DNA of 64,000 nt from Paguma larvata (taxonomy: Eukaryota; Chordata; Mammalia; Carnivora; Viverridae). The notes below the pieces were generated by a model. That model was not told the origin of the DNA. It was given only the letters and a program-made list of their open reading frames with translations, and did not search any database. Every line of letters begins with the position of its first letter. Position 1 is the stretch's first letter. Shown piece after piece: positions 1 through 12,490 of this stretch. The translations under genes and the position numbers were made by a program. The stretch spans positions 73,050,500 to 73,114,499 of the forward strand of contig CM057827.1 in assembly GCA_030068075.1 (NCBI GenBank), given 5' to 3'.

Positions 1-822
1 GGTGCAATTGTAAATGGGATTGATTCCTTGATTTCTTTTTCTATTCCTTCAGTATTGGCATATAGAAACGCAAAAGTTCTGCAGTTGATTTTATATCCTG
101 CAACTTTGCTGAATTCATGTATTAATTCTAGCAATTTTTTGGTGGAATCTTTTGGGATTTCTACATAGAGCTTGTGAATAGTGAAAGATTGACTTCTTTC
201 TTGCTGATTTGGATGCCTTTTATTTCTTTTTGTTGTCTGATTGCTGAGGCTAAGACCTCCAGTACTGAGTTATATGGTAATGGTGAGACTAGACATCCTT
301 GTCTTGTTCCTGACCTTAGGGTAAGAGCTCTCTGTTTTTCACTGTAGATTTTAGCTGTGGGTCTTTCATACACGGCCTTTATGATGTTGAGATATGTTAC
401 ATCTGTCCTTACTTTGTTGAGGGTTTTTATCAAGAATTGATGCTGTATTTTGTCAAATGCTTTTTCTGCATCTATTGACAGGATTCTACAATTCTTACCC
501 TTTATTTTTATTAATGTGGTGTTATTACATTGACATGCAAATATCGAACTAGCCTGTTAACCTAAATCCCACTTAATCATGGTGAATAATTCTTTTAATG
601 TACAGTTGAATTCGATTTGTTAGTATCTTGTTGAGAAGATTAGCATCCTAGTTCATCAGGGATATTGGTCTATAATTCTTCTTTTCAGTGGATCATTTTC
701 TGGTTTTGGAGTCCAGGTAATTCTGGCTTTGTGGAATGCATGTGGAAGTTTTCCTTCCATTTCTCTTTTAATGGAACAGTTTGAGAAGAATAGATATTAA
801 CTCTACCTTAAAAGTCTGGGAG

Positions 823-1028
823 AGGGGCGTCTGGGTAGCTCAGTCGGTGGAGCATCTGACTCTTGATTTAGCCCAGGTCATGATGTCACAGTTCATGGGA
901 TCGGGCCCTGAGTTGGCCTCTGTGCTGAGAGCATGGAGCCTGCTGGGATTTTGTTTTTCTTCTTTCTCCCTGCCCTTCCCATGCACATGTGTTCTTTCTC
1001 TCGAAATAAATAAATAAACATTAAAAAA
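823..1028 (+). mobile_element. CAN-SINE (shared by both copies)
   Basis: tRNA-derived carnivore SINE: a head like GGGGCGTCTGGGTAGCTCAG, a pol III B-box-like region, a C/T-rich part and an AAATAAATAAATAAACATT tail. It lies within the antisense L1 and has a counterpart at 41661-41865. Confidence 0.9.
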
Positions 1029-2246
1029 TGCCTGATGGAATCCCCTGGGAAGCCATGAGGCTCAGTACACTTGTTTGTTGGGAGATTTTTGATTACTGAT
1101 TTAATTTCTTTGATGGTTACAAGTGTTTTCAAATGTTCTGTTTCTTCCTGTTTCAGTTTTGGTCGTTTATATGTTTCTAGGAATTTGTCCATTTCTTCTA
1201 GATTGCCTATTTTATTGGCATATAATTGCTCATAATATTCTATTATTATTGTTTGTATTTCTACAGTGTTGGTTGTGATCTCTACTGTTTCATTCTTGAT
1301 TTTATTTATTTGGGTCCTTTCTTTTTTCTTGTTGATCAGTCTGGTTATGGGGTTATCAATTTTGCTTATTCCCTCAAAGAACCAGCTCTTGGTTTTATTG
1401 ATCCATTCTACTTTTTTTGTATTTATCTCGATATTATTGATTTCTTTATCATTTAATCTTTATTATTTCCTATCTTCTATATGGTTTTGGACTTTATTTG
1501 CTGTTCTTTTTCCAGCTCTTAATGGTATAAGTTTAGGTTGTGTATCTGAGACCTACCTTTCCTCTTTAGGAAGGTCTGGATTGCTATATACTTCACTCTT
1601 ATGACCCTCTTTGCTGTGTTCATGTGGTTTTGGACTGTAGCGTTTTCATATTCATTGGCTTCCATGTAATTTTAATTTCCACTTTAATTTCTTGGTTAAT
1701 CCATTCAGTTTTAGTAGAATATTATTTAATCTCCTTGTGCTTGTGATCTTTCCGAATTTTTTCTTGTGGTTGATTTCAAGATTCATAGTATTGTGGTCAG
1801 AAAATATGCACGGTATGATCTCGATCTTTTTGCACTTGTGGAAGTCTGATATATGTCCCAGTATGTGATCTATTCTGGAAAACATTCCATGTGCACTTGA
1901 GAGAAGTGTGTGTATTCTGCTGTTTTAGGATGAAATGTTGTGAATATATCTGTCCATCTGGTCCAATGTGTCATTCAAATCCATTGTTTCCTTATCGATT
2001 TTCTGTTTAGATGATCTGTCCATTGGTGTAGGTGGGGTGTTGAAGTCCCCCACTATTATGGTATTATTATCCATGAGTTTCTTTATGTTTGTGATTAATT
2101 CATTTATATATTTTGAGGCTTCACATTGGGGCATAATTGTTTACAATTGTTAGATTTTCTTGGTGGGTAGACCCCTTAATTATGATGTAACACCCTTCAT
2201 CATCTCTTGTCATAGACTTTGTTTTAAAACCTAGTTTGACTTATAT

Positions 2247-2978
2247 AAGAATGCCTAATCCACACCCTCCTACACTGTTGGTGGGAATGCAAACTGGTGC
2301 AGCCACTCTGGAAAACGGTGTGGAGGTTCCTCAAAAAAATGAAAAGAGAGCTACCCTATGACCCAGCAATAGCCCTGCTAGGAATCTACCCAAGAGACAC
2401 AGGAATGCTGATGCATAGGAGCACGTGTACCCCAATGTTCATAGCAGCACTTTCGACAATAGCCAAATCATGGAAAGAGACCAAGTGCCCATCAACTGAC
2501 GAATGGATAAAGAAGTTATGGTACTTATATACAATGGACTACTACGTGGCAATGAGAAAAAATGAAATCTGGCCATGTGTAGCAACATGGATGGAACTGG
2601 AGGGTATTATGTTAAGTGAAATAAGTCAGTCAGAAAAAGACAGATACCATATGTTTCCACGAATAGGTGGACTTTGTGAAACTAAGCAAAAACCAGGGGG
2701 AGGGGAAGAGGGGAAAGAAAAAAAAGACACAGAGAGGGAGGGAGATAAAACATAAGAGACTCTCAAAGACTAAGAAAAAACTGAGGGTAAGTGGGATGAG
2801 GGAGGGGGGAGAGGGGGTGATGGGCATTAAAAAGGGCATATGTTGGGATGAACACTGGGTGTTATATGTAAACCAATTTGAAAATAAACTATTATAACAA
2901 AAAAATAAATAAATAAACGTTAAAAAAAATAAAAAAAAATAATTATAAAAAAAAAAAAAAAAAAGAATGCCTAATCCA
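2247..2978 (+). mobile_element. 5'-truncated LINE-1 with 16-bp target duplication (copy A only)
   Basis: The last roughly 700 bp of an L1 (end of ORF2, 3' UTR, A-rich tail), 2263-2962, is flanked by AAGAATGCCTAATCCA at 2247-2262 and 2963-2978. The open reading frame seen here is just the ORF2 C terminus. Copy B has the empty site near 43069. The tail (2899-2940) contains an AAATAAATAAACGTTAAAA stretch that looks like the end of a CAN-SINE. Confidence 0.95.
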
Positions 2979-4451
2979 GATTTCTTTTGATGTCCATTAG
3001 CATAACAGATGGTCTCCATCCCCTTACTTTCAATCTGAAGGTGTCTTTAGGTCTCAAATGTTTCTCTTGAAAACAGCATATAGATGGATCTTGTTTTATT
3101 GTCCATTCTAATACACTATGTCTTTGGATTGGAATGTTTAGTTTATTGACATTTGGAGTGACCCTGAAAGATATGAATTTATTGCTATCGTGTTGCCTGT
3201 AGAGTTGGAATTTTTGTTGGTGTTCTCTGGTCTTTTCTAGTCTTGTTGCTTTTGAACTCCACCCCCCGGTCTTTTCTCCCTTCAGAGAGTCCCCCTTAAA
3301 ATTTCTTGCAGGGCTGGTTTAATGATCACAAACTCCTTTTGTTTTTGTTTGTCTGGGAAACTCTTTATCTCTCCTTCCATTTTGAATGAAGCCTTTCTGG
3401 ATAATGAATTCTTGGCTGCATATTTTTCTGATTCAGCACATTGAATATATCCTTAATTCCCTTCTGACCTGCCATATTTCTGTGGGTAAGTCTCTTCCAA
3501 ACCTATTCTGTGTTCCTTTATAGGTTAAGGACTTTTTTTCCCCTTACTCCATTCATGATTCTTTCCTTGCCTGAATATTTTGTGAAATTGACTATGATAT
3601 GCCGTGTTGATAGTCAGTTTTTGTTGAATCTAATGAGAGTTCTCTGTGGTTCCTGGACTTTGATGTCTGTGTCTTTCCCCAGGTTTGGAAGCTTTTCTGC
3701 TCTGATTTGCTCACATAAACCTTCTACACCTTTTTCTCTCTCTTCACCTTCTGGGACTCCTATGATTCTGTTTTTATTCCTTTTTAATAAATCGCTTACT
3801 TCCCTAATTCTCGTATTGTGATCTATTACCTTAGTCTCCCCTCTTTTTTTCTGCTTCATTATTCTCCATATTTTGTCTATTATATCACTGATTCACTGCT
3901 CTGCTTCTTCCATCCATGTCACCATGGCAACCACTCAAGATTGGAGCTCAGTTATAATATTTTTAATTTTGTCCTGACTAGATTTTACTTGTTTTATCTC
4001 TGAAGAGAGGGATTCTATGCTTTCTTCAACGCTAGCTAGTATTCTTTTTATGGTGATTTTAAATTCTGGTTCAGACATCTTGCTTATATCTTTGTCGATG
4101 AAGTCCCTGGCTTTCCTTTCTTCTGTTATTTATTTTGGAGTGAATGCCTTCGTTTTGTCATTTTACAGGAAGAGAAAGAGTTAATAAAATGAAATAAAAG
4201 GTTAAAATTAAAAATTGAAAACAATACAAAAGAATTAAATAAAGATAACTGTTTCCTAGGTGTATTTTGGTCTGGTGGTTGAAAGAAGCTTGATAGAAAT
4301 GAGAAAAAAGGGAAAAAAGAAAAAAGAAAAAATTAAGAAAAAGTTTAAAATAAAGTATATAGTAAAATAGAATAAAATGAAATGGAACAAAAAATTACAA
4401 AAAATTAAAAACAGTAAAAATTTTTAATCATTTAATTTTATTCTTAATAAT

Positions 4452-4650
4452 TTTTAAATTTTTTTTGAGAGAGAGAGACAGAGCATGATTGGGGAGGGGT
4501 AGAGGGAGAGGGAAACACAGAATCCAAATCAGGCTCCATGCTCTCAGCTGCCAGCAGTGAACCTGTTGCAGGCCTTGAACTCATGAACTGTGAGACCATG
4601 ACCTAAGCAAAGGTTGGACAGTTAACCAGCTGTGATACCTGGTGCCCTAA
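4452..4650 (-). mobile_element. CAN-SINE, antisense (shared)
   Basis: Reverse-oriented carnivore SINE: T-rich start, GAGAGAGAGAGACAGAGC, and an end resembling the reverse complement of the tRNA-like head. It lies inside the antisense L1. Its partner is at 44650-44851. Confidence 0.8.
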
Positions 4651-6769
4651 AATCCAAACTAAACTAAACTAGACTAAAAAATTTTTTTCTCTTTTTGTAT
4701 CCAAGAAAAAGATAAGAAAGGAGAAAAGAAGAAAAAAACCCATTTAAACAAAAGCAAACAAACCAAAACAAACAAAGAAACAACTGAATAGATGAATCAG
4801 AAAACAGAATGAAACCCAAATGAAGTTATGTTCATTTTCTCCTAGAACTCAAAGTATGTTGCACTTTATAGTCCATATAGTAAGGAGGTAGAGAGACTTG
4901 TGGTTGTCCTCTAGGGCATGTGCTTGGAGGGTTCAATTGGGGGGGCTTGGTGTAATGGCACCATTATCCACTAGGTGGTGCTGCTTGGGTTACTGGGGTG
5001 GATCCTTGTAGCTGGTGAGTGTGAGTATGCCCATGCATGGGAGAGATGAATATGGTGTCACCCAGCTTCCTAGTTACTGGCACAGGAACTCTGCACTCTC
5101 ACTGACCAGTAATCAAGCACCCTTTCTTTGTGTCAGGCTTCTGTCTGCTTACTGTCCATGTCCAAGCCATCAGCCTGCCAGGTGGCACCTCCCTCCAGAA
5201 TTTTATGTCAGGATGGGGCTATACTTCCAATCCCCTCACTTTCGAGAACCCTGTGTCTTGGACATGCTCTGACCCTCTGGGGGAGAGTCTTGTTGAGCAA
5301 TGGCTGGGTACTGACTTGACCCAGAGAACGTTCATGTGATCGTCCTGTGGCAGCAGTTCAGAGATTGTGGCCATGTGCTGGCTTCCCCAGAAAAAGTTTA
5401 TTCGACTGCACAGCAGAAACGTTTCAGAAATTATGGCAAATCATAAAACTGCTGGTGTCAGAATTTACTGCACTCTGGCCCCTTTGTTCCAATACTAGCA
5501 AATGTGGCTATTCTCTGGAGTCCACTAGGACATTTGCCAGTGGGGAGGCCATATGTCCTCTACCAATTGTCGTCCAAACAGGGGAACCACTTATCCCCAT
5601 GTGGCCCATGGACCCCTTTGATCTTGCTGTCTGCTCCTGGGGATTTGCCCTTCCTCCATACCAGAGCAGCGCCAGGTATTGAGCTCTGGAATTTCTGACT
5701 CTGTGGTCCCCTGTTTATAGAGTCCTAATGGTATTGAAACCTCTCCTTTCTCTGTTAGTGGTTTTGGGGAACAAATTTCTTGTTCAGTCCCTTGTGTTTC
5801 CACTCTTTTTCTTTCTCTCCAGCTACTTTTGGGGAGAGTGCTTTTCTGTATTCTCCTGATGGGCCATACTCTCCATTCCCTGTTTCTCTGTCCTCTCTGC
5901 ACAAAAACAGCTCCCTACCCTGTGTGGCTTCTCTCTCTCCCAGGTCATCTCTCCACACCGCCCACCCGCCAGGTCTCTTGTTTTCAAAGAAGTTCCCCAA
6001 CATGCTCCTAAATGAGTATGGACAGATTTGTCTCCCATTTGCCACCTCTCCCCCACCCCCATAGTGGATGTTGTCTTTTGTATGTTGCCTTTCTGCGCAG
6101 GCTGCTGTCTCATTAAGGGCAGCATGTCACTCAGTGCTGAATCAGCTGAGTTTTAAAGCTCCAGGCTTCAAGTCCCACTGGTTTTACAAACTCACAGAAT
6201 TCGGCGCCTCTGGTTGTCAAAGCTAAACATTATGGGGATTAGTCTTCTCTGTGTGATCTCTCTCGAATGAGGGTCCATTCTCTGCCCTTTCCATTAGTGT
6301 AGTTACCTCCCTCCTGCAGTGAGACTTCCTCTGCTTTTCTGACTTTCAAAATCTTTCAGGTGCAGCTTCTTCTCTATATTCAGCTGTGGAATGTTTTCTG
6401 CCAGTCTTTGGATTGCTCTATGGTTTATTGGCTTAGATATTGATGATATCTAGTTGTAAATGTGGGATAAGATTATGTCAGGGTCTTTTTACTCTGCCAT
6501 CTTCCCATGCTCTTCCCTATATTTTCTTTTAAGATTGTCATGAAAACATCCTTCCGGAATTAGAATGTCCTTTCTTAGAATCTAGGAGGACTTTCCATTC
6601 ATTTTGAGCAAATGAGCTCCCTGGCTTTCCCCCTCCCCAATTATGTATCGTCAAGGACAGATTACAGATATAAATTCCTTTAAAAAGAAACAAAAGTATA
6701 ACAACTGGAAATAAGAGTTTTAAAATGGCCATGCCTCTCTCTAGTCTATTGTCAACAAACCTTTCATAA

Positions 6770-7345
6770 TATAAATGGGATAATGTTGCTCCTCTGCTCA
6801 AAACTCTCCAGAGGCTTCCCATCTCACACAGAAATAAAAGTTCTTACTATGGTGTACTAGGTCCTGCACAATTTGGCCCTCTGATCATTCTCTTTGACTC
6901 TATCTCCAAATTTCTCCCATTAATGTCTCTACTTCAGCCAAACCAACTTCCTTGATGTTACTTGCACATAATTCTGTCTTGGGACTTAGAGAACTTGTTT
7001 CCCTCTGCCTGGAATGCCTTTGCCTCAGCTCTATATGGCTCATTTCCTCATTTACTTAAGCTTTTGCTTTAATGCTTTTATTTGTGCAACCTTCCCTGAT
7101 GATCATCCTATTTAAAATTTCAGCTCTTTCATCTGCACTTCCTATCCTCACTCCACTTTCTGCATAGTGCTTATCACGCCTTGACATCCTATATATTTTA
7201 ATTATTATTATTTTTTAATTTTCTGTCCCCTACATAGAAAACAAACTATGTGGATAGTGGCCTTGAACATGTTGATCATGGTGTATCTCTGGTACTTAGA
7301 AGAGTGCCAAGAACATAGTAAATACTAACAAACTCTTTGTTGAAA
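6770..7345 (+). mobile_element. Old L2-like LINE relic (copy A)
   Basis: Strongly diverged sequence with the typical L2 3'-region feel (CTCTGCTCAAAACTCTCCAGAGG-type start split by substitutions, CCCTCTGCCTGGAATGCC, and an end like GTGCCAAGAACATAGTAAAT). Shared with copy B at 47390-47970. The family call rests on memory. Confidence 0.5.
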
Positions 7346-7914
7346 GAACAACAAATTATTACAATTTTATCTGATGTTAGATAAAACATATCACTTATAA
7401 AAGCATGAAACTTTTAGTCTGTCCCTAACCTGGAAGATTCTCAACCACGCAGATCCAAGGGGTGAGAAAGTCATAGTTATTAAATACATTAGGTATGTAT
7501 CATTAGGCGTTTGAATTAGATCCTTTATTCACCTTAAAAAATATTAGTCTGTCTTAATCAGTGCTTTGAGTACAGCAATGATGTACACCTGGGATAACTG
7601 CCCTTGTTCTCTCTTCCACCATTATCTCCAAATAACCAAAACTAAACCGTATACATTAGCACAGTATGATGCCCTCATACTATCTACTGGAGTTATTCAT
7701 GTTGGAAATAATGTTGTTACATTTACAATATAATATGAATCCACTATGGTTTAACTTTACCAGGTTGGTTGAAGAATAAAGCATTGAGGGACCTCACTGA
7801 GAAACACATTCTTTAAAGTGTGCATTGGAGAATTGGCAGCAGTAAATCAAGTCTTTCTTAACTAATTTTTTAATGTCTGGACATTGGTTAGCTTGGTCTC
7901 ATGTAGACTAGTTT
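7346..7914. other. Intergenic, nothing recognised (copy A)
   Basis: AT-rich DNA between the L2-like relic and the end of the OR11H-like pseudogene. No convincing gene or repeat is seen; matched in copy B at 47971-48499. Confidence 0.6.
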
Positions 7915-9087
7915 ATGTTCATTCTATCCTCAGGATTTTATTCAGTGCAGCCTTTCTGTGTTTTGTAAGCTGTAAATCAGAGGGTTTAAGAAGGGAGTTA
8001 CCTCGGAGTAGAACAATGTCAAAATCTTCTGAATTTCAGCTGAGTTATCATGGGGTCACATACATTGCCAAAAGGGTTCCAAAGAAAAAGCATACCAGTC
8101 AGATGTGATCCGCAGGTGGAAAAGGCCTTCCGCAGGCCAGCAGCTGAAGATGCTTTTTAAAAGAAAATTCTTTTTAAACATTTATTTATTTTAAGAGACA
8201 GAGAAAGACAGCATGAGTAGGGGAGGGGCAGAGAGAGAGGGAGACACAGAATACAAGACAGGGTCCAGGCTTCAGAGCTGTCAGCACAGAATTTGATGCA
8301 GGGCTCGAACCCACGAATTGTGTGACCATGACCTGAGCCGGAGTTAGATGCTTTACCGACTGAGCCACCCAGGCACCCTGAAGGCACTTTTAGCAAAGGC
8401 GCCCCTGTAGGTACTTTTAACACAGCTCTCAGTAAAAGAGTATAGGAGCCAAGAATATACAGAAGTATGAGGATGATAATGAGGGGGTTCAGGACACAGA
8501 AGATGATCTCCATGACTGGGGCTGAGGCAAAGGACAGAGCCATCAGTGGGTCCATGTCACACATAAAGTGATCAATGGTGTTGGGTCCACAGAATGGCAA
8601 TTGAGGGAGCTGTATAGTGGAGACAGAGTAACTAAGGAACCCCAAGATCCAACAGACATCAAGATACAGCAGAGTTGTTGGGTCATGGTGGTTGAGTAGT
8701 GTAGTGGGTGACAGATAGCGAGGTATCGATCATATGCTATGATGCAGAGGAAATATGCCTCAGTCGTACAAAGGGAAGTGGAAAAAAAACTGGTAGAAAT
8801 AGCCAACAAAAGAGATGGTTTTTGTCTCTGAGAGGAAATTGACTAGCATTGGGCACAGTGGAGGTAATGTACAAGATTTCAAAGAAAGCAAAGTTGCCCA
8901 GAAGAATATACATTGGGGTAAGGAGCCGTTGGTCCAACCTCACAGCACAGACAATGGCCCCGTTTCCCATTATGGTAAATACATAGATTCCGAAGAACAC
9001 TGAGAACAGGAAACTTTGCAATTCCTGACAACCAGGGAAGCCTAGGAGGACAAACTCGGTCACAGTGCTTATCTCTGAATTGTTCAT
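7915..9087 (-). pseudogene. OR11H-like olfactory receptor pseudogene, copy A
   Basis: A broken olfactory receptor on the minus strand. The N-terminal part is readable from the ATG at 9085-9087 (MNNSEISTVTEFVLLGFPG) through TM1 (MGNGAIVCAVRLDQ) and TM2 (TPMYILLGNFAF) to about 8855. There a frameshift follows STVPN, where two bases present in copy B are missing. The AYDRYLAICHPLHY block then appears in another frame, and the HFMCDMDPLMALS loop continues to TM5 (LYILGSYTLLLRAVLKVP). A SINE (8170-8379) cuts the gene before the KAFSTCGSHL region, whose remains lie at about 7915-8140 with further stops. The sequence resembles the OR11H family. It lies about 10 kb from the intact OR11G2-like gene in the same orientation, as in a normal OR cluster. 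It is not functional. Confidence 0.9.
8170..8379 (-). mobile_element. CAN-SINE inside the OR11H-like pseudogene (copy A)
   Basis: Antisense carnivore SINE ending in the reverse complement of the GGTGCCTGGGTGGCTCAG head. It interrupts the receptor between TM5 and the KAFSTCGSHL region. The same insertion is found in copy B. Confidence 0.95.
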
Positions 9088-9782
9088 GGATTCCAGGACT
9101 GCAAAGGAGACAGAAAACACCATTATACAAGTTATTTTGTTTCCTGGAAAACTGATAGGAATCGTATGCAAGGTGTGTATGGTGACTATTTGGCAATTAG
9201 TTTGTAATAACTCATGCATGAACTCCTTAGCTCTTATTTAAATGGAACCAGTCAATAATTCTGACTATTCCAAATTTCAATACACTTGGGTTCATAACAA
9301 TGGAATATTTACATTATTTGGAATTTTTTTATCAGTGGGGTTCGGTTTAAAAGGTAAATACTATCTTCCCTTGGAGATTTTGGAAGCTTGGAGTATTACC
9401 CTCTTTTAAAGGCAGTAAAGTGGTTATCAGTTTGTATTCTTTTTCCCACCCAGAGTGAATTATTTCTAATAGAACAGCGTTTAATCTGTGTTAATTTTTT
9501 AGCCAAGAATTAGGACTGGAATAACTTTTTTTGACATCTCTCACTAAGTAGAACGTACTTGGTATCGCAGATATTCTAGGGCTGTGAATGTCCATTATGC
9601 TTTCTGAGCTATTCACATTAGAATAATTTTCTCTTATAACTTATTAATGAATTATAAATTTTAGCATAAAAACCAGGATAGAGGTCATAGTAATGTTTTT
9701 CTGGACAGTTGAGAGTTAATAGGTACCTCAGAATATTACTTAAATTGACTTTTTGCTTTTATTTTAAATGCCCCTAATTTGT
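9088..9782. other. Upstream of OR11H-like pseudogene A
   Basis: No gene or clear repeat seen. The part from about 9441 is missing from copy B. Confidence 0.6.
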
Positions 9783-9965
9783 AACACCTGAGTGATTCAG
9801 TGAGTTAAGCGTCTAACTTTGGCTCAGATCATGGTTTCCCTGTCCATGGGTTTGAATCCTGCACCATGCTCTGTGCTAATAGCTTCGGATTCTGCCTCCC
9901 TCTCTCTCTGCCCCCACACCACTTGCACTCTGTCTCTCTCTTGAAATAATAATAAAAAAAACCCC
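9783..9965 (+). mobile_element. Diverged CAN-SINE (copy A)
   Basis: Head resembling AACACCTGAGTGATTCAGTG, then CTCTCTCTGCCCC and an A-rich tail. It lies within the 0.54-kb segment absent from copy B. Confidence 0.8.
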
Positions 9966-11521
9966 AAAACTCCCGTAATTTGTCAATTGAATCTTCACTA
10001 TTTGAAACAAGTGCAGTGTTTTAAATAATTTACCATAAATCTCTTATTAAAGTATTTGTTTCAAGTAAAAAAAAGTATTTGTTTCAAGTAAAATATTTGT
10101 TTCACCTACTTGGAAGTGCATATGTCATACTTATGTTGGCCACATATCACAGAAGACGAATTTCAGCATTTCTGATTGCAATCTCATTGCTCACATGCAG
10201 GAAACTCCGAATCTTCATAAACTAGGAAAGATTAATTATGAAAAGTCAAATAAACTAGCAAACATAATGTAGCTGTAAATGTTGTAAAAGGTTAATTCCT
10301 TGCTGAGCACAAAATGATGTTTTCTGTCATTTTAGTTATACACAAATCATATGTAAAAATGATATTTTTTTCATTTTTGTTATACACAAACCATATGTAA
10401 AAATATCAAATAAGATTTCTTCAAATGCAAGGATTGTTAAGCTGAGGGAGATCTGAATAGTTGGGCACTGGTGTCAACAGTTCATGTAATGTAACTTATT
10501 GTTATGTTATGGGAGATATTGGGGATTAAATCACATATCCAAGGGCATGAACCCCACATAAGTTTGCCAAAATGTATAAATTTTAAAATGAGATTTTACT
10601 GGAGCTAGAATTCCATTTGTGAATGTCTTCGAAAAAATGCAGTTTTGACTAGACAGAGAGAAAAGTTACTTACTCTTCATGATAGGTCTAAGTGTGGATA
10701 AAGCTGGAAATAAACACCAAATTGATGTCTTTTTATTGATTCCTCTCTTTCCTTTATGTGGAATCAAAATGCGGGAGCCTGACCCTGAGAATCCTGGGAT
10801 AGACAAAGTTAACTTCTGACACTCCCTTTCTTCCCTTCCTGAAGAGCTCTAAAGAAACAGTTATTGCAGTAGGGTACTTCTGTTGGGCAACAGGATAGCC
10901 AGTGAAAAGAAGCACAGCCCCACAATCTGTCCTTGAGGTGTGGGCCTCCATTGACATATCGATATTTTCATCAAGAGCTGTATGAGAGACTTCAATCACC
11001 CCAATCACCTGGATCTTTCATTTGTCTTACTCAGCAGAGGAAATTCATCAGGTGAATTTTATATACTGGTTCCTTTTGCTATAGAATAGCTGAAAGAAGT
11101 AAGATCTTAACTTCATGAGGAGATTTCGAGAAGGGAGACAGGTAAATAAATGCATAGGGTGTATCGTTGAGACTCTGAAGGGTATAAATGAAGTTTAATC
11201 ATAGAGATTATTACGAAGTCTTCAGTCTCCCCTTGGGATGGTTTATGACTCCCAGAAGACTCCTTGGTGTAACATCCTTTCTTTATTCATAGTTTTCATA
11301 CAGTTTGGGTTAAATTGGCTCCTAGAGCAAAGGTAGGAAGAATGTCTCAAAGGCAATGGGAAGGTGTCTATATGTGGATTTCTAGAGAATTTCTTTTTCT
11401 TTTCAGAAGTCTTTTTCACTGTGAAATATGTAAAATGTTCACAAAATACATTATTTATACTCTGGGAGTATGTCTTCTTTACACACTTGACATTTGCTTC
11501 CAGTCCTTAATGACTGAGATT
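9966..11521. other. Intergenic with two small tandem duplications
   Basis: Mostly unique DNA. Two local tandem repeats stand out: three units built on AGTATTTGTTTCAAGTAAAA at about 10048-10110, and a roughly 58-bp doublet around TTATACACAAAYCATATGTA at about 10330-10405. The second is also in copy B (about 50325-50405). A reading frame at 10754-11008 is discussed under rejected items. Confidence 0.6.
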
Positions 11522-11721
11522 ATTTTATTTTATTTATTTTTACCTTTATTTTTGAAGAATCATGAGCAGGGGAGGGGGCAGAGAGAGAGAGAGAGAATCC
11601 CAAACAGGCTCCACGTTCAATATGGAGCTTGATGCTGGGGTTCAATCCCATGATCCTGGGATCTTGACTTGAGCCGAAATTAGGTCAAACACTCAACCAA
11701 CTGAGACCCTGAGGTGCCCAA
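11522..11721 (-). mobile_element. CAN-SINE, antisense (copy A only because of a gap in B)
   Basis: Reverse-oriented SINE with a GGGGCAGAGAGAGAGAGAGA stretch and a terminal GAGGTGCCC. It lies in the 1.6-kb segment missing from copy B. Confidence 0.85.
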
Positions 11722-11849
11722 AGATGTTTCTTTTCTCTCTGTCTTATTTGTTCTTTGTTTCTTCTTTCCTGTTTACTTTCACATTGTTCAAATATTTTTA
11801 TGTCATTTTCCTCTATGACCTCTTTTTGATGGTTTTATAATATTTTTTT

Positions 11850-12050
11850 GTGGTAAAATATATATAACATAAAAATAGCCATTTTAACCATTTTAAAGTG
11901 TATGGTCCTGAGGCATTACATACATTCCCATTGTACTGCAACCATCACCAATATCCATCTCCAGAACTTTTTCATCATCCCAAACTGAAGCTCTATGCCC
12001 ACTAAACAAGAACTTCCCATTCTACTCTCCCACAGTTGTTGGCAATAGGT
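11850..12050 (-). mobile_element. Ancient LINE fragment, probably L1 3' region
   Basis: Diverged sequence of the widespread mammalian type with ACCATTTTAAAGTGTA and CAACCATCACCAATATCC, found in old L1 3' ends. Strand and subfamily are uncertain. Confidence 0.45.
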
Positions 12051-12393
12051 TGGGCAAATTGGAGAAAATCGTATGTTTAAATCCACATCCAAGTAAGAGC
12101 TGAACCATGGCTACAAACTTCCAGGAATGGCTGATATTTGATTTTCTTCTTGAATGGTGTCAGGTTTAGTTCTGGTAGGTAAGTCCGTGAGGATGAAGAC
12201 CACTAAGGGTTGCAACTTCATGTAAGCCTTGGGTTCCCAGGCACTGCCATGAAGCATAATAATTTGAAGTATAGTCAAGCACACTCTGAATAGGAATGGC
12301 TTTAGGGATTACCATTCAGACTCAGGAATTTCCTCTTGTCTCTTCTTATTGTCAGCATTTTCAAGTTTTATTTTTTAATGCAGTATAATTTGG

Positions 12394-12490
12394 GGGCACC
12401 TACTGGCTCAGTCCGTAGAGCATGTGACTCTTGATCTCATGGTCATGAGTTCAAGCCCACATCGGGCATAGTGAGTACTTTAACAAAATA
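12394..12490 (+). mobile_element. Short tRNA-derived SINE
   Basis: A GGGGGCACCTACTGGCTCAG head and a B-box-like GAGTTCAAGCCC, with little body after it. An old or truncated SINE. Confidence 0.7.

Larger units (their letters stand above)
1..6515 (-). mobile_element. LINE-1, antisense, near full length (copy A)
   Basis: Read on the minus strand this is an L1 with a 5' UTR starting at about 6515 (the promoter-proximal GGGAAGATGGCAGAGTA-like start). ORF1 remnants with coiled-coil and RNA-binding segments lie at about 3240-4190, and ORF2 endonuclease and reverse-transcriptase remnants from about 3200 to the window edge. Many stops and frameshifts are present; it is dead. It is interrupted by SINEs (823-1028, 4452-4650) and by a younger L1 fragment (2263-2962). 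Confidence 0.9.

Noticed and set aside
2297..2755. 152-codon open frame
   Set aside because: It is the C-terminal end of LINE-1 ORF2 within a 5'-truncated insertion.
5347..6125. Several overlapping open frames on both strands, partly open again at 45924-46743
   Set aside because: They lie in the GC-richer 5' UTR/ORF1-proximal part of the antisense LINE-1 and have no domain of their own.
10754..11008. 84-codon open frame on the minus strand, also open in copy B at 50754-51008
   Set aside because: No ATG (starts GTG), no known domain, and most of the about eight base differences between copies change the amino acid. That pattern is not purifying selection. Recent duplication alone explains the shared openness.
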